Positions 46,407 through 60,064 are shown, numbered from the stretch's first letter. The stretch is 64,000 bases of DNA from Kingdonia uniflora (GCA_014058105.1 JACGCM010001538.1:248001-312000); one strand, 5' to 3'. The notes: generated by a model from the sequence alone, not told the origin. Numbers and translations: made by a program.

Positions 46407-49400
46407 TCAACTTGTCTTCGCCCGCTTCCAGACAATCACAGTCCCATCAGAGTCTGATGACGCCAACAAGTTCTCCCCGTGGTTCCAAGCAATCCCTATA
46501 ACGGGGGAGCCATGACCCTGCAAGACCAGAACAGTCGGCTATAATAAGTAACCACCCTAATATGAGGAAAAGGAAAAGAAAAAAAGATTAGTATAAAGTG
46601 AGGAGACACAGACCTGTAGCTTGTTTACACAAGTGTGTTTTGGCCGCGTCAAGTCGTAGAAGTAAACATTTGCATCCTCACTTCCCGAAACTGTATGGTC
46701 AAAAACAAAACAAAACAAAAATGACAACAAAGAGAAACGAGTCATAAAAAGAATGCCGATTTTTAACGATCTTAGTGCTAAAAAAATCATAAATATGCAT
46801 GGAAATTGCTAATGATTGATAGATTCAAAGTATGCGAAGCCAAAAAAACAAGATAGCAATTACTGAACTACTTATTTTTATTCAATCTTAAAAAAGAAAC
46901 TCTCGCTTCAATCTCTCTCTCATAACTACTTCTCAAAAACTCCCAGCGAAAAACAAACATAACTCCTCATCCTTATATAAAGGATGAGAATTATTTGTTC
47001 TCTCCTAATATCGAGGCACTAACAATTATCCTAAGCCTCATTATTAGTTAAATAAATAAAACTAGAGAAACGCCTTGCAGCGTAGGGAACGACCGTCGTC
47101 ATCCGTTACGTGGAGAGGACTACGTAACCTATCAACTATCCCGTGCTTTGAAAATTTTGACCACAAATTTTGAAGACGGAAGAGGTAGCCCTAAGCATAG
47201 GTAACTTGTGAATTCGCCTACGGTACTTGCCGTACCAAATAACTTTGCCCGCGGAACAAAATAATATCTTGTTGCCAAAAACTGTGCAGAGCATTTTATC
47301 CGTTTCCCTAAAAACCTATATATCGCCATATTTGAACGATTTTCAAACTCTTGCCAAAATGGATAAATAAAATTCCAAGTAATTACCTCTTATGGGGTGC
47401 ATCAAAGATTGGGGGTTTATCCTAATCAACTGCGAGAGATTATGCCGCAAAATTTAGCTCGCATTGGGTTACCCACACTTGGTGTCGAAACGGATGGTAT
47501 CATACCCCTAACAAATTCGGGATTACCGTAGTCGGTGTGGGACCCACCCCTGCCGGAGCTGTAGTCGGAGCCGCCGGAAGCCCGGTTGGGTCGACCATGT
47601 CAGGGTTGGTGTCACGACTTTGCTGGAGATTGCGGCAGGCTTGCTTGATGCTAAGCTCAAGTGAAGTGTGGTTGTAACTGGGCTTGGGCTTGGTCCTTGC
47701 TGGACTTGCTTGAGCCTAGGTTCGGTACCTAGGTAACGGGCTTGGCCTCTTGGGTTGGCTCGGGCTGTCAACCCTGGGATTGACGTCCTGGGCCTAGTCC
47801 ACTGTTAGGTGTGGATCAAGACCTGTAAGTATGGTTTTAAGTGGCATGTGCCCGTTACATGGGCTTACTAGAGGCGTGTCAGGCTCTGTGTCGTTGATAG
47901 TACCCACGCGCGTACTATGCATTACCCACATGCGTAGGAACTACCTTTTATTTTCCTTCATTTTTACTTAAGACATAAGATCATCTCAAGTGGTAGTTAG
48001 TTGTGATATTTTGAGAGAGAAATTAGAGAGATTTGTGAGTTTTGGGAAAAACTCATGAAACCCTAAAGAGAAATTAAATTAATCTACAATGTTGCGGAAG
48101 CTCGTAATTTAATTAATTTGATCTCTCTTTAGGGTTTCAAACTCACAAATCTATCTAATTTCTCTCTCAAAATATCACAACTAACTACCACTTGAGATGA
48201 TCTCCTACCTTAAGTAAAAACAAATAAATAAAAATGGTAGTTCCTATGTAACCGTGAATATGTTTCGTGTCGTTCAGCGCATTGTAAAGAATGCGTATGA
48301 GTTAGATATGCCTCAGGATCACGAGTTGTGAAAGTGAAGTTCTTATCTCCTTACCATGGTAAGACCATTCCACCCATTACCCTTCCTCCACTATCTGGAG
48401 CGCTTCAGGGGGATCATGATCATGTATTTGAGGTTCTTGAGAGATATGTATGCCGCACTACTCGACGTGGTATATATGTCATGTTTAAAGTTGAGTAGGT
48501 CAACCATATCAAGGATGAAGATTCGTGGACTTTAGATGCTACATTCAGACAGTTGGATCCGTTATTCTATGGTGAATACATAGCACGTGAGAATTCCAGA
48601 ATTCTTCTTAGCAGGGGGAAGTTGATACGTGGGTTGTTTACGTATGTCGTGGTTACTACGCACGTTACATGCAGGCTTAGGAACTGCCTTTTCTTTTGTT
48701 TTGTTTTTACTTAAAACATGAGATCATCTCCAGCAGTAGTTACTTGTGACATTTTGAGAGAGAAATTAGAGAGATTTGTGAGTTTTGGGGAAAACTCATG
48801 AAACTTGAGAGAGAGAGATCAAATTAATCTAAATTACGAGCTTCCGCAACATTGCTTCTATTAATAGAAACAATGTTGATAGCTTCAAAGTATGCGGAAG
48901 CCAAAAAACAATATCGTAATTACTAAACTACTTATTATTATTCAATTTCATAAAAGAAACTCTCTACAATATCTCTCATGGAAAAACAAACCTAACTCCC
49001 CATCCTCATATAAAGGATGAAAATCCTTTATTCTCGCCTAAAATCGAGGCAATAATAATTATCATATGGTTATTTATTAGTTAAATAAATAAAACTAGAG
49101 AGACCTTACAACGTGAGGAATGGCCATCGTCGTGTGCGACGTGGAGACAACCATGTGACCTATCAAAGATATTTAATCAAATCAGTTTTTGCCGGTGAGA
49201 TATGAACTGGGATTATTGGGTATTGGAACCCAGTCCTCCTAGGTTTCACATAGTTTCACCTATTCCTTACTTTCCATGCGAATAGATTATTAAAGATATC
49301 TACTTTATGCATTTGAAATGTGATGCATACAATTAATATTATAAAATGCTAATGAATTATTTGAAGTTTTGGTTGGCTAAAATTGTTATATATGATATCG

Positions 49401-52400
49401 GCAATATCTGCGACTAATACGGATTTATGTAACATGTTGGGTAGCTACGGTTATTGCATTTTGAGAAAGCCAAAAAGAGTTGATTCATTGTGTTAGTGAC
49501 TGAAGATTGTTTTAGAAAAAAGATTTTACGTGCACTCCACATACAAGAACTAGGGGTGATTTTATTGAAATGTACAATTGGAAGCAAAGGAATTTGTAAA
49601 GAAACCTAAGATCATGACATACATACCGATGTATTCTCCTTTTTCAAGAGAAAGCAGAGGGCAAAAGGATGCACGGATACTGTGCAATCGAGGGGCCAGT
49701 TTGAGTGAGCAACGGAGAGTTAAATAACCTTGTATCTCCAGTGCAACACTACAGATCAACACCCCCAGTTCATAAAAACTAAAATAATAAAAAGGAAAAA
49801 GACCCTAACAGAGTGGAGAAACTAGACGTAGAAAAAGTTTGCAAATCCTACCTGAAGAAGGATAGGTTTCCATCTTGAGTGCATGTCAGAAGCACAGGAC
49901 CCCGTGCCAGAAGAGAAAATGTACGATATTGCACGGTAGCGATTGGAGATTTCCGCTTACTGCTACTTCTGTTGCGATGAGATCGGGATAAAGCTCCTGT
50001 GCGGGAGTTCATGTTTACAGTGTATATGCATCCCTGCAGCATGTCACCAAATCTGGAATAAAATCTAGATCCAATATCTTTGTATGAAACAACCAAAAAC
50101 TAAAACGAATGAACAAACTCACCTGAGAGTCCCCACAAAATATAAGTTGACCAGTATGATCATGGTCCATTGCTGTAATCTCGTTATCGAAGTTTGCTTT
50201 ATTAACTATCCTCCCGGTGCTAAAATTGATTACCTGAAATCATGGCCAGAGTAAGGAGATATCAGATGGGAATAAATATTTAAGGTACCAACAACTCAGA
50301 TAGTGGATGAAATTATAAAACAAAATTAACGAAAATGTACAATTGTAATAGATAAATAATTCCAATTGTCCAAAGTATTACTTATATAAAACGTAAAGAA
50401 ACATATCTAAAAAGAAGGTGCAAGAAAAGGTAAGTGGTGTTTACTGTTATTTCTCTGTTTGCGTTGCCAACTGAAACAAAGTTGTTATTGACCTACAGCA
50501 AAAGTAATAAAAAATTATTTAAGATTGACATATAATCCAATCAAAGGAAATAATGTTGAAGTAAGACGTATGTACAAGGTTTTAGAAAGATCGTAACAAG
50601 AAAAGCGGGGTTGCAAAGTGGAAGGAGAGTTGGATTCTAAAATTATTTATCACATGTAAAGAGGCTGGCTGGAACAAATGGCTGGGAAACTTTCTGGTCA
50701 AAATGAATTTCTTTGGTTAGACAGAGAATTTAGAAAAGTCGAGTTAGTCTTACTCGAGACTAACTGTACTCCATCAGCTAGACAGAAAGGTCTTCCCCAA
50801 AGACATTGTTTTCAAAAAGAAATACTCTCAAACAAGAAACATGTATTGTGGTTGGGTCATGAACAAGAGCGTACACGGAATCCATTTCAAGCACCCAAAC
50901 AGGCCATGACACATGTCTTGGGGTATAGGCCAACAGCTTGAAAAGAGGGAATGGGGTATAAGCCAAAGATGATATTAAACGCTGGTTAAGACTTAGGAGA
51001 GGAGTTAACAGCGGATTTAAAACTGAAACACCCTGAAATCGACTCTCTAAGACCAACAATCCAAGGAAGATAATTTAAATGGTCGCATGAATTCCTCCAC
51101 AGATAATCAGGATCAACTGTAGTCTGTATCACAGAGTGCGGCTGATAGTTATTCGATATCACAGAGTAGGGTACTAGACATGGTTTCTGTGATAAATATT
51201 GCATCACTGATCAATGATAGTTATATCAGAAACAAAGTCTCAGTGGTAAGATATTAAATTCCTGTTGAGTTTAATCTTGTTCTTACACAAGTAACGACTT
51301 TGAGCGCAAATGGGCATTTACAGTTCACGCTACAATAATTGTAAAGTCGGCTAGGCCTGCTTCAGTGAGGTCCCTTCATTAACGTGAGGTAGAGTAAGGA
51401 TATGCCGAAGAGTAATCCTGAAGGGGCCCTGAAGTAGCCTAATAGAATATGGTCAATAGTTATATGCTACTAGTCCCGCCTCATGTCGCTAACGTTTTGG
51501 GTCTAGCCTCACGTATTCACGAAGGGGCCCATTTAAGTTATGAGGTCTTTAAACAAAAACACAAATAGGAAAGAAACTTTTATGAAAGATGCATATAATG
51601 ATTTCAGAAAAACTGAATCAAATAGTACTCACAGGGTGGAACCGAATGCATAGTTGTGAAGATACTCCATATATCACTCTAATGCAGTGGCCCTTTGATA
51701 TCTCCCAAACCCTAACAGTCTTATCCATTGATGATGAAGCAACATACTGATTGTTTGAGGAAAAGTCAAAATCTGAAAGCAAATCAATGGCCGAAAAACA
51801 AACAAATGTTTAATACTTCTAAGACAACAGAGGTACAAGACTCTATTTATTGCAAATTCACTGAGCATGGGACTATAGGGACCAACGTACCTAATAACAA
51901 AAGAATATTAGGAAGTTCAGAAAAGAAACTCCTTTTTTACTAGTCTGGTGACAATCCTGCCTCCTTGGGGTGGAGTCCCCATGGACTAGTTTGGTTATTG
52001 CTAGCTAAACAAATTAAGGATCTGATAAAATTATTTAGAGCTCAAACTTCTTCATGTAATTAGAGAGTCCAATAGAGGTGCTTACATTTCTGCCTCCTTT
52101 TCAACCTCCATTGGTCAGATGGTGCTCACCCAGCTCCTTCCTGACCTGCGTGTCATGCTTAAGGAAGATGCTGTGGGAAGATGTATATTAGGATGTATTC
52201 CTATTTTATATCATACCATGGGGTACCCAATCTCAGCTGCCCTAGCAAAAAAAATTCCTTCCTTACACAAATGTGTAAATCATAAATTTTCTTATGCTCC
52301 TCTTCACTAGCAATGCCATTATATCTAAATGTTTTATTGGCAAGTTATCATTAAGATACCTCTGGTTCTCGTAGAGGGGTCTATATGCAGGCTTCAAATT

Positions 52401-55400
52401 GTATGCATAGACTGTCTGTGATTAAGATACGGCATACTACGTAATAACTAATAATCGCTCTCAGATCCATACTTGATTACTTCAATAATCGTTACAAATA
52501 ATTTTTCATAGAGTCCACATGTATCCCACCGTCTGAAATTTTCCGTCACCTATCTTTCTCAGTTTTCTAGAGTATAGGTTGGAGTTGGTAAGGGGCAAAC
52601 AATTGGTATGACAATTTATTTCTCAAAAGGAGAGCAATTAGTACTGCTTTTAACGAGGACCTCATGTCTGGGTTCTGCTTGGAACTTGGGTCCGACTCGT
52701 GGGATAAGGCACCTTAGCTACTTGGAGACAGTTCTCACTTATGACTGTGAATCATATTACTCGCTTTGAGAGCAGAAATATATCTAACAGAATATGCAAT
52801 ATATGACACTGATTTTCGTCCAAGGGTGTCAATTTCATGGTTAGCTTTTTACATCACTATTTTTAATTAGTTTACATCCTTCTTTTTTGTGCTGACATCA
52901 TGTTTTGGGGAGATTTAAGGTACCTAATAAGATTAATGTTTTTCTTGTATACCCCATCTTAATATAACCTTGACATCTGCTAAACCTTATCATTATTCAT
53001 TGATAATAGTCAACTAACGCAACGCACAAGGAAGAAAATGAATAGTCTGGCTATTATCTCTAACCTGCCCAATGTTACAAGAAAGAATTGTGAGCTGATG
53101 GTAAATATAAGGTGAAGGACACTTATGACCATCTGAAGAGAAAAAGAGCCAAGGTGAGGGGGGGGTGAGAAATATGTTGGTGCAAAACTGCTATACCTAG
53201 GCATAGCTTTACTTGATAAAAACTAATTGTTGCGGAAGCCATTAAACAAAAATTGAAATAAACTCTCTCTTTTATTAATCTCCCTCAAAATTCTCTCTAC
53301 AAATCTCTCTCTTAATCTCACTAAATCTCTCCTACAAGGTTAAGCCTTTTCTTACAAACTCACAGTAAATTAAAACCCTAATCCTAACCATCTTATAAAG
53401 GAGGAGGATCATTAATTCTCTCCTAAAAACAAGCTAGTGGAGATCACCCTCCTAATTAAATAAAATAAAATAAATTTAAGAAAGGCTTTGCGACGTAGAG
53501 AACGACTGTTGTCTTGGACGACTTCAAGACGACCCCGTGACCTATCAACTCTCCCCTGTTGTGAAAAAATTTGACCACGAGCTATTGTTGTTAAGTCGAG
53601 CTGGGCTGGGATCGCGGCCTGGGTTCTACCTAGTAGGCCTGGGCCATGACCAAAGCATAAGAAAAGGGGAGGCATGGGGTGCGTACGTGACATTACGAAA
53701 GGTATGCTTCTGCCCGTGTCATGTTTGCCCCTACCCGTACCTTGTGTTATTGCACTTGTGCCCTGCCCATGCATGGCATTCCCTGTCCATGCCTTCTTCA
53801 TGAAACCCATGCCCTGACCGATGCCTTTCTTGTCCCTGCCCAAGCAATTAGTGCCCCCTATGCATCATGTGCTTGAACCCTGATGGCACGCCCGTGCCTC
53901 GCAGTGTACCATGCCTCGTGCCATGTTGCGTGACCTGCATGTGGTATGAGTTGCACTTCGTCTCTCCTGATTCTCCCTCTTCAACTGTTATCGACTCGTG
54001 CTATTTTTCGTAGCCATCGTGTAACCCCTCAACTCCGGCGACCAAACCATCACATCCGGTCGGTATTGCAACCACCCTACTTACAGGAACTCTCTTCTAC
54101 TTCTTTGATCCAGCGCATGCAACTTTTGGCAACGTCAGGCTTTCCCTGACTTCGTTTGGCAATTCTTCACTTCCAGCAGCACCTCCAATGGTTCGAATCA
54201 CCGTTTCGACAACTCTGTTAATCCGAGATTGTCCAATTTCCGCCGCTTCTCTTTCGCAAACCCGCGGTAACCCTAGATTTGTCTCGCCGTTTTCTGTCCT
54301 CGTGACCAGAAAACCCTTTCCAGTGGTTAAAAATTATGATCCGACAACTCCGGTGTACGCTGTTTGCGACGTATCTGTTGTCTCTTCCCTTTCTCTTCTC
54401 TCTTCCACCTTAAGAAAACCTAGAAGTTTTTCAATCGCAGATACGAGTTCGTTGCTGCTTCACAGCCTTACTCCTCAATTTCTTCAACCTTTCTAATTGG
54501 CACATCGATTGGATCAAATTGCAAGAAACAATCATTATCTCCATCCATAATCTGGACAAATTATGCTTCCCATTGATGAAGATACTCTTCCTAGCCCATC
54601 ATCGTGGAGAATTTTTTTTTAAGGAGTTTTAACCTTGCTCTTATTACCAATTTGATAAAAACTAATTGTTGCAGAAGCCATTAAACGGAACTTGAAATAA
54701 ACTCTCTTTTATAAATCTCTCTCAAAGTTCTATCTACAACTCTCTCTCTTAATCTCACTAAATCTCTCCTACAAGGCTAAGCCTTTTTCTCACAAACTCA
54801 CAGTTAATTAAAACCATAATCCTAACCATCCTTATAAAGGAGAAGGATCCTTTATTCTCTCCGAAAAACAAGCTAGTGAAGATTATCCTCCTAATTAAAT
54901 AATTAAACATAAAATAAATCTAATTCAAAGAGAGCCTTTGAGACGTAGAGATTGACCACTGTCGTGGGCGACTTCATGACGAGCCCGTGACCTATTATTA
55001 CTACTTAGCAAGCTATCTCAGGAATGCTTGCAACTCAGGATTACTTGGTCCAACAACATGTCCTATCTCACTCGGAGTGAATCTTTTGTAGAAGCTCCAC
55101 AGAGTACACTGAACACCTATTCACAGAATGCAAATTTGCCTTGCACATTTGGAAGGCCATTCTCTTAAGATGAAATGTAGTCAGAGTTAGTGTTAGCTTC
55201 TATGATGATTTGGAGTGAATGGCCAGCTTGAGTCAAAGTAACCTCACAACCAGCACTGTAACACTGTATTTTGTGCGTCCATATTCCATGTTTTGCAGGA
55301 AAGGAACTCCATAATTTTCAGACAAGAATCTAAATCCTCAGCTGTAGTCCTTCAGAACAACTACAGAAATGCTTATTCCAGGGTGGTTCATCTTATAGAA

Positions 55401-58400
55401 AAAGTTGATGACTCTGCCTCCAGCAGAGCTATTTGTGATGCTTGGGAGTTGGGACATCCACCCTGTGATGTACCTGATAATTATATTCTCTGCAAATGGG
55501 AACCTCTCCACATGGCACCTGGATGATCAATATGGATGGGTCATACAGTGATGAGAAGAGTGGATATGGTGAAGTAATTTGAGACAGTTTTGGTGATTGT
55601 ACTGTGGCTTATGCAGGCAGGTCTGACCAGGTTAGCATGACCTTCCATGAAATGCAAACAATCGAGTATGGACTTAGGATTGCAGTGGAGAAAAGGCTTC
55701 AAAATATGCACAAAAAAACTGACTCTACAACTATGATAGCCTACATCAGAGACCATAAAGAGCCATCATAGAGCTGCCACTTCTTAATACTCTCAATTAG
55801 GGAGATGATTGGAAAACTTTGTAACTTGTGTATTAGTCATAGCTTTAGGGAAGCTAATCAGTGCTCAGGCTATCTAGCCTCTGATTATCTTGATTCAATA
55901 GGAATCCCTTTTGGCGATATAGTTCATTCCCCTGGCATCTTCCCTATTGGCCTGCGTGTTAAGATTGATGAAGATGTTAGGGGAAAGCAATTTACTAGGA
56001 TGTAATTCTTTCAATATATATACATAAATGGTTCTTTGGTTTGAGGGGCTGCCTAATCCCTGTTTGCCTAGCAAAAAAATATTGTGTGGCCAAGAAGTTT
56101 TGGCGTAACTAAGAAATTGAAAGACAAATTGATGGACTTTTAAACTCTCTCTTATTCATAACTTCAATAACTCATACTAAAATAACCCTAAAACTCCCAC
56201 ATAACCCAATAACAACTTAATAGAAAATACTAACCTAAGGAGGCTTTTATAGGATAGAAAGCCTAAACCTAATCCTGCTAACATTAGGGTTACTAACTTA
56301 AGGAGACTCTCTAGCAGTTAGCCCTTTACAACAAATAAATAGCTTAAATTTAAAACGTGGAGAGAGTGGCGTCGACTTGGCATCTAGAGAGACGCCCTCT
56401 CTCCAAGTATACGTATGCAGTCGTGAGAACCATGATACATCAAGTTTGGTCATAGTTCCTAGATAAAGACAGGTAGATGTGGATGATGCCGGGAAAAGAA
56501 AATGAATCCTAAATTGTTGCTGTAACTTTAACTTTATTCTCTAGAGGGTGTATTCAAAGTTTATTGGAGCTACTAGTTTGTAAGGGATCTGGAATGAGTA
56601 GAAACCACGGCTTTTGCTTTATATGTGTGGAAGAGAAATTATGCAACCATAAAATGCCCATTAAAGGGCTTTTACATGATTGACACAGTTGTTTCCTTGA
56701 ATATTAGAGAAACCTTTATGAAAAACTTCTGTCTAAATAGCAACATGATTTGCAAATCAGGTGTAGTATTTGGAATATTTTCATGTATCAATTGTTTTAT
56801 TTATTTATTTATTTTCGAGTGTCAATAATTCATCAACTTTCTATTATACAGATCACTAACAAAATCAAATCTGCTAGTAATTTATCAGCATATAATCAAA
56901 AAATCAAATGCTTTTTGCAGAGTTATTTTAATATCTCTACGTCGCTAACTTGCAAAGCATATTTAATCATACTGAAAAAATGTTATCCAGTAAAAAATGC
57001 ATAACCATAAACAGTGTTTATTCTCAATGATAAGACTATCAAACACAGAATTAAGAAAAAAAATCCAAAATCAATACCATTTGGTCTTACCAGTGACATC
57101 TTTGGAGTGACCTCTCAAGGTCTTGCCAATTGATGGTGGCTCAGATACCGTGCACACCGTCAGGGTTCCATCAGACGCGCCATATGCAAGTAAGTCCGAG
57201 CTCATATGCCCAAATTTTAAGACCGTTACTGGAAATCAAAGCCTATCAGTTTGCTTCAATCTCAGTAAAAATTACATTCTAAGCTATAAGCTATCAAGAA
57301 CACATACTGTTTGTGATGGAATAGGTAACTTCAAAAGTATTCCAATAAGAAAAGTACCCGAGGCTTTGCAATTATCAAAGATACAATGCATCCCTACAAA
57401 AGAATAAGCATGCTCGACTCTTCGAAGGGGGCGATCAGTATCAGTTGAACTGAAACTCGTACGATGGCTAGATGCTTGATTGAAACCTCGTAAATCCTGC
57501 AATGAAAAACAAAAGAAACCTGTAAGCATTTATTTTGGGTGGTGGAAGAAGAAAAGGCAAACTGATGTTTACAAAGAGGGAACTATTACAAGTATTACTG
57601 TCAACATATGGGTTTATAAAAGTAATAGCCAATTGACATTCTCCCAAGAACATCTTGACGACCTCAGCAACGTTCATCGAAATGTTCATAGTTCAAAAAG
57701 GTTGTACTGGCTGGAATTGTCAGTTAATTTGGACCACATTAAAACGAATAATTTTTATATGGTCCATGTATCAATCATAATTCCTTCTAAAATATTATGC
57801 TAAAATGTTGTCATAAGATACATGACAATAGTAGTTAATACAGACAATACTAATATCATTAATATATCAAATAAGATAATATGAGATAAAAAAGGAACCA
57901 AACCCAACACGACATAAGATAAAATGAGCTTGTTACTGTGATAATTTGAAGAGCGTCATGGGTGCTCAATGAAAAAAACAACCAAATAGAGAGACGAAAG
58001 AGAAAGAAAGGGAGAACTGAGAACCTAATTGGGAAAGTTCTAAGAAAATATGTGACACTACAAGCAAATATCGTCAGCACTCAAAGTATCAATCGTTTCT
58101 ATTTCTCAAATGCATAATTCAATCTGTAGATTTCGAACATAATGCAAACTACTAAAAGATAGCTTACAGCGTCGCATTAATTCCTAACAGTAACATAAAT
58201 GAGATAATAAAGGGCTAGATCAATTTCCAAATTGCAATAAATAAAAAATCGGCAAAGAATGTTATACATACCCTGCTAGAAGTCCAGCTATCCACCTCAA
58301 ACAAATAAGAGAGTGGACCTGGAGAAACCCATCGCCCACTGATGCATCAACCAGTAAATCACCCTGATGTCAGAATCGTATGGAAACATAAATTTATAGC

Positions 58401-60064
58401 AAATTTATAAGGTTCATCAACGTTAACTGTTAAATAGTAAAAAGCACATTAATGGCATTCCAATAAATGAAAAAAGAAACGCCATAGGCAAGACCATAAA
58501 ATATTTTATGAAGTGTTCAGGGTCTTAGCATAGCATAACATCAGGTCTAACTGATGCCACAAAGACATAATAATTTTAGGTTTCTCGAAGTTCTTTCGAA
58601 GAGATGGAAATATAGACGTCCATCAGAGAATAAGTAGACATTGTAAATTATAGTGCTGGCCTTTCGCATGTCGAGAATCTAGACATCATATCTGCCATAA
58701 AAGTATGTTGTTAAGTCATTTATGTTCACTGTTGTAGACCTAGAAATGCACAGGCATCATGTCAAAATGTAGCGACTCACATTTTGATGTCTTAAATACA
58801 TAATCGGCCAAATAGGTATATGCAATTCCACTGACCTCTGTCCAGGAGTGCTTGGGCCACTTTGTATATGTACACTTTCCCAGTTCCTTGGCCTACGAAT
58901 ATAGTTACGGAAGGATACATAACCTTTTCCATTGCATTTCCAGTCCTTCAATAAGAATGATACTGGTAAACATTATCTTCCAAGTGATAAAATGTATAAA
59001 AATTTAGTAAAGAAAACACCATAAATCCCACATGAATAATACAGATAACATGTGAAAAGATTTAGACAAGGACAACTCAAAGCTATATCAGATTTTATGT
59101 CATCTAGTAGACGTCCTCCACACATCTAAACGAACTCAAAAAAACCTCCCACGAGCAATCCATGAAAAACTGTGTACTGAATAAATAGACAGCTTACACA
59201 TAAAAAGATATTTATTTATTTATTTATTTATTGTTTCTTCTTTTCTTTTTATCGGGTTTTCTGTTGGCTCTACATTGTGTTACAATGAAACAAACCAAAG
59301 ATTATGTAGGATGTATCGATTGCATTATCTAGAAAACTAATCTGCATCCTTTACAAAACAGGGTGTTCGAAAGCAACAAAACTTAGTGTCTACTTGCCAG
59401 AAAAATATCGACAATATATGTCTATTCCCAGATTGACTGCAATACCTGACGTAAAAAATTTGCTATTTTTACAACAAACATTTCATTTCTGGACAATAGC
59501 CAATTATTCATGTCACTATATCATACATTCAGTAATGCTATGATTAGGAACAATGTTTTCCCATTGACGTTTTCTTTAGGCTTGAAAGGTTATTTCTTTA
59601 GGTTTTCTAAATTTAAGCGGATTTGCGTGAGTTTAATCCTTATATTGTAATATCCTCAAACAGCACTAGGTCTCAACGATCTTCGTACCATAATTCACTC
59701 AAGTATATCCTCATAATATCTTAACTACAATTTGAAAACAAGATAAATCGAAGACGAAAAAACCCCACCAAACTTTGTTGATTCATACACATATTGTAAC
59801 CTAATTGCATTTACACCTAATGATTAACAAAGATGAGAATGATGAAATTTATACCTTTCGACGATCGACACCAGATTCAGCCTTCCTGTAAAGAAGCAAA
59901 CGACGGATTCCAACGTAATTAGAATCTGAATCTGGAAGTGGAGGTTGAAGCAAACAGCTGAACAACTCTGGATCTATAATTCTCTTCTCTTCCTCTGGAG
60001 ATGATGAAGAGCTCTTATTATCGATCGCATCTTCCGCCATTGTTGATGATGATTCGTTCTTCAT
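46407..60064 (-). CDS. WDR13-like WD40-repeat protein
   Basis: Twelve exons, all with GT-AG introns and continuous frame, give 484 residues: 60064-59855, 58945-58836, 58338-58272, 57496-57358, 57228-57091, 51772-51633, 50492-50445, 50233-50123, 50033-49852, 49748-49627, 46690-46614 and 46517-46407. The N terminus is acidic and Ser-rich; residues 71-106 hold a conserved [20 protein letters not shown] block; the rest forms WD40 blades ([75 protein letters not shown]). The layout matches plant homologues of WDR13, a conserved but poorly characterised, probably nuclear, scaffold protein. The start could also be the in-frame ATG at 60040 (residue 9). Introns 5 (5.3 kb) and 10 (2.9 kb) are swollen by retroelements, yet every exon is intact. 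Confidence 0.93.
46817..49165 (-). mobile_element. TRIM/LARD-like LTR element in intron 10 of the WD40 gene
   Basis: Two direct repeats, 46817-47134 and 48877-49165, both start TGATAG(A/C)TTCAAAGTATGCG and end GACCTATCA or AACCTATCA. Flanks ATGAT (46812-46816) and AAGAT (49166-49170) are a target duplication with one mismatch. The LTRs share blocks such as ATATAAAGGATGA and TTAGTTAAATAAATAAAACTAGAG. The 1.74-kb interior has no retroviral-type gene. It contains a long foldback and a short unknown coding-like stretch. Orientation (minus) is inferred from the related element at 53214. Confidence 0.7.
47935..48247. repeat. Long foldback (inverted repeat) within the TRIM-like element
   Basis: The left arm (47935-48082, starting TAGGAACTACC) and right arm (48112-48247, ending GGTAGTTCCTA) are nearly complementary over about 135-145 bp, with a loop of about 30 bp. 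A third copy of the arm lies at 48678-48850 in the left-arm orientation. RNA from either strand would form a long hairpin. Confidence 0.85.
52095..52260 (+). mobile_element. 5'-truncated LINE 3' end
   Basis: This stretch aligns with the 3' end of the larger LINE fragment (55930-56090): a CCTGCGTGT block, GGAAGATGCTGTGGG, AGGATGTA and a GCTGCCCTAGCAAAAAAAA end with A-run. Severe 5' truncation and an A-rich end are the hallmarks of LINE insertions. It lies in intron 5 of the WD40 gene, antisense to it. Confidence 0.6.
53040..56095 (+). mobile_element. LINE 3' fragment (zf-RVT and RNase H), split by a TRIM
   Basis: The left part (53040-53213) gives [19 protein letters not shown], and the join across the TRIM gives [12 protein letters not shown] then [21 protein letters not shown]. 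This is the zinc-binding region found after RT in plant L1-type LINEs. Further on are [21 protein letters not shown] and an RNase H-like domain ([30 protein letters not shown]). Several stops and frameshifts. It ends with GTTTGCCTAGCAAAAAAA, the LINE 3' end. RT and endonuclease are absent. It sits in intron 5 of the WD40 gene. Confidence 0.8.
53214..54997 (-). mobile_element. TRIM-like LTR element nested in the LINE
   Basis: LTRs at 53214-53547 and 54653-54997 (334 and 345 bp) both begin TGATAAAAACTAATTGTTGC and end CCTATCA (mutated to CCTATTA in the right copy). A perfect 5-bp target duplication TTACT flanks it (53209-53213; 54998-55002). On the minus strand the LTR is followed by AATTGGTAATAAGAGC, a primer-binding site of the initiator-Met type, and CAGGGGAGAGT precedes the other LTR as a polypurine tract. 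The 1.1-kb interior has no recognisable gag or pol, so it is non-autonomous. Open frames inside (for example 54188-54496 plus, 53843-53412 minus) match no family I know. Confidence 0.9.
56096..56450. other. Possible solo LTR of a related family
   Basis: The composition matches the TRIM LTRs: AAACTCTCTCTTATTC, runs of AACCCTAA, CTTTTATAGGATAGAAAG and an ACGTGGAGAGAGTGGCGTCG end block. I could not fix the ends or find a target duplication, so this is a suggestion only. Confidence 0.3.

Noticed and set aside
54188..54496. 102-codon frame inside the TRIM as a possible captured gene
   Set aside because: It runs antisense to the element, matches no family I recognise and has ordinary composition, so I list it only as interior sequence.
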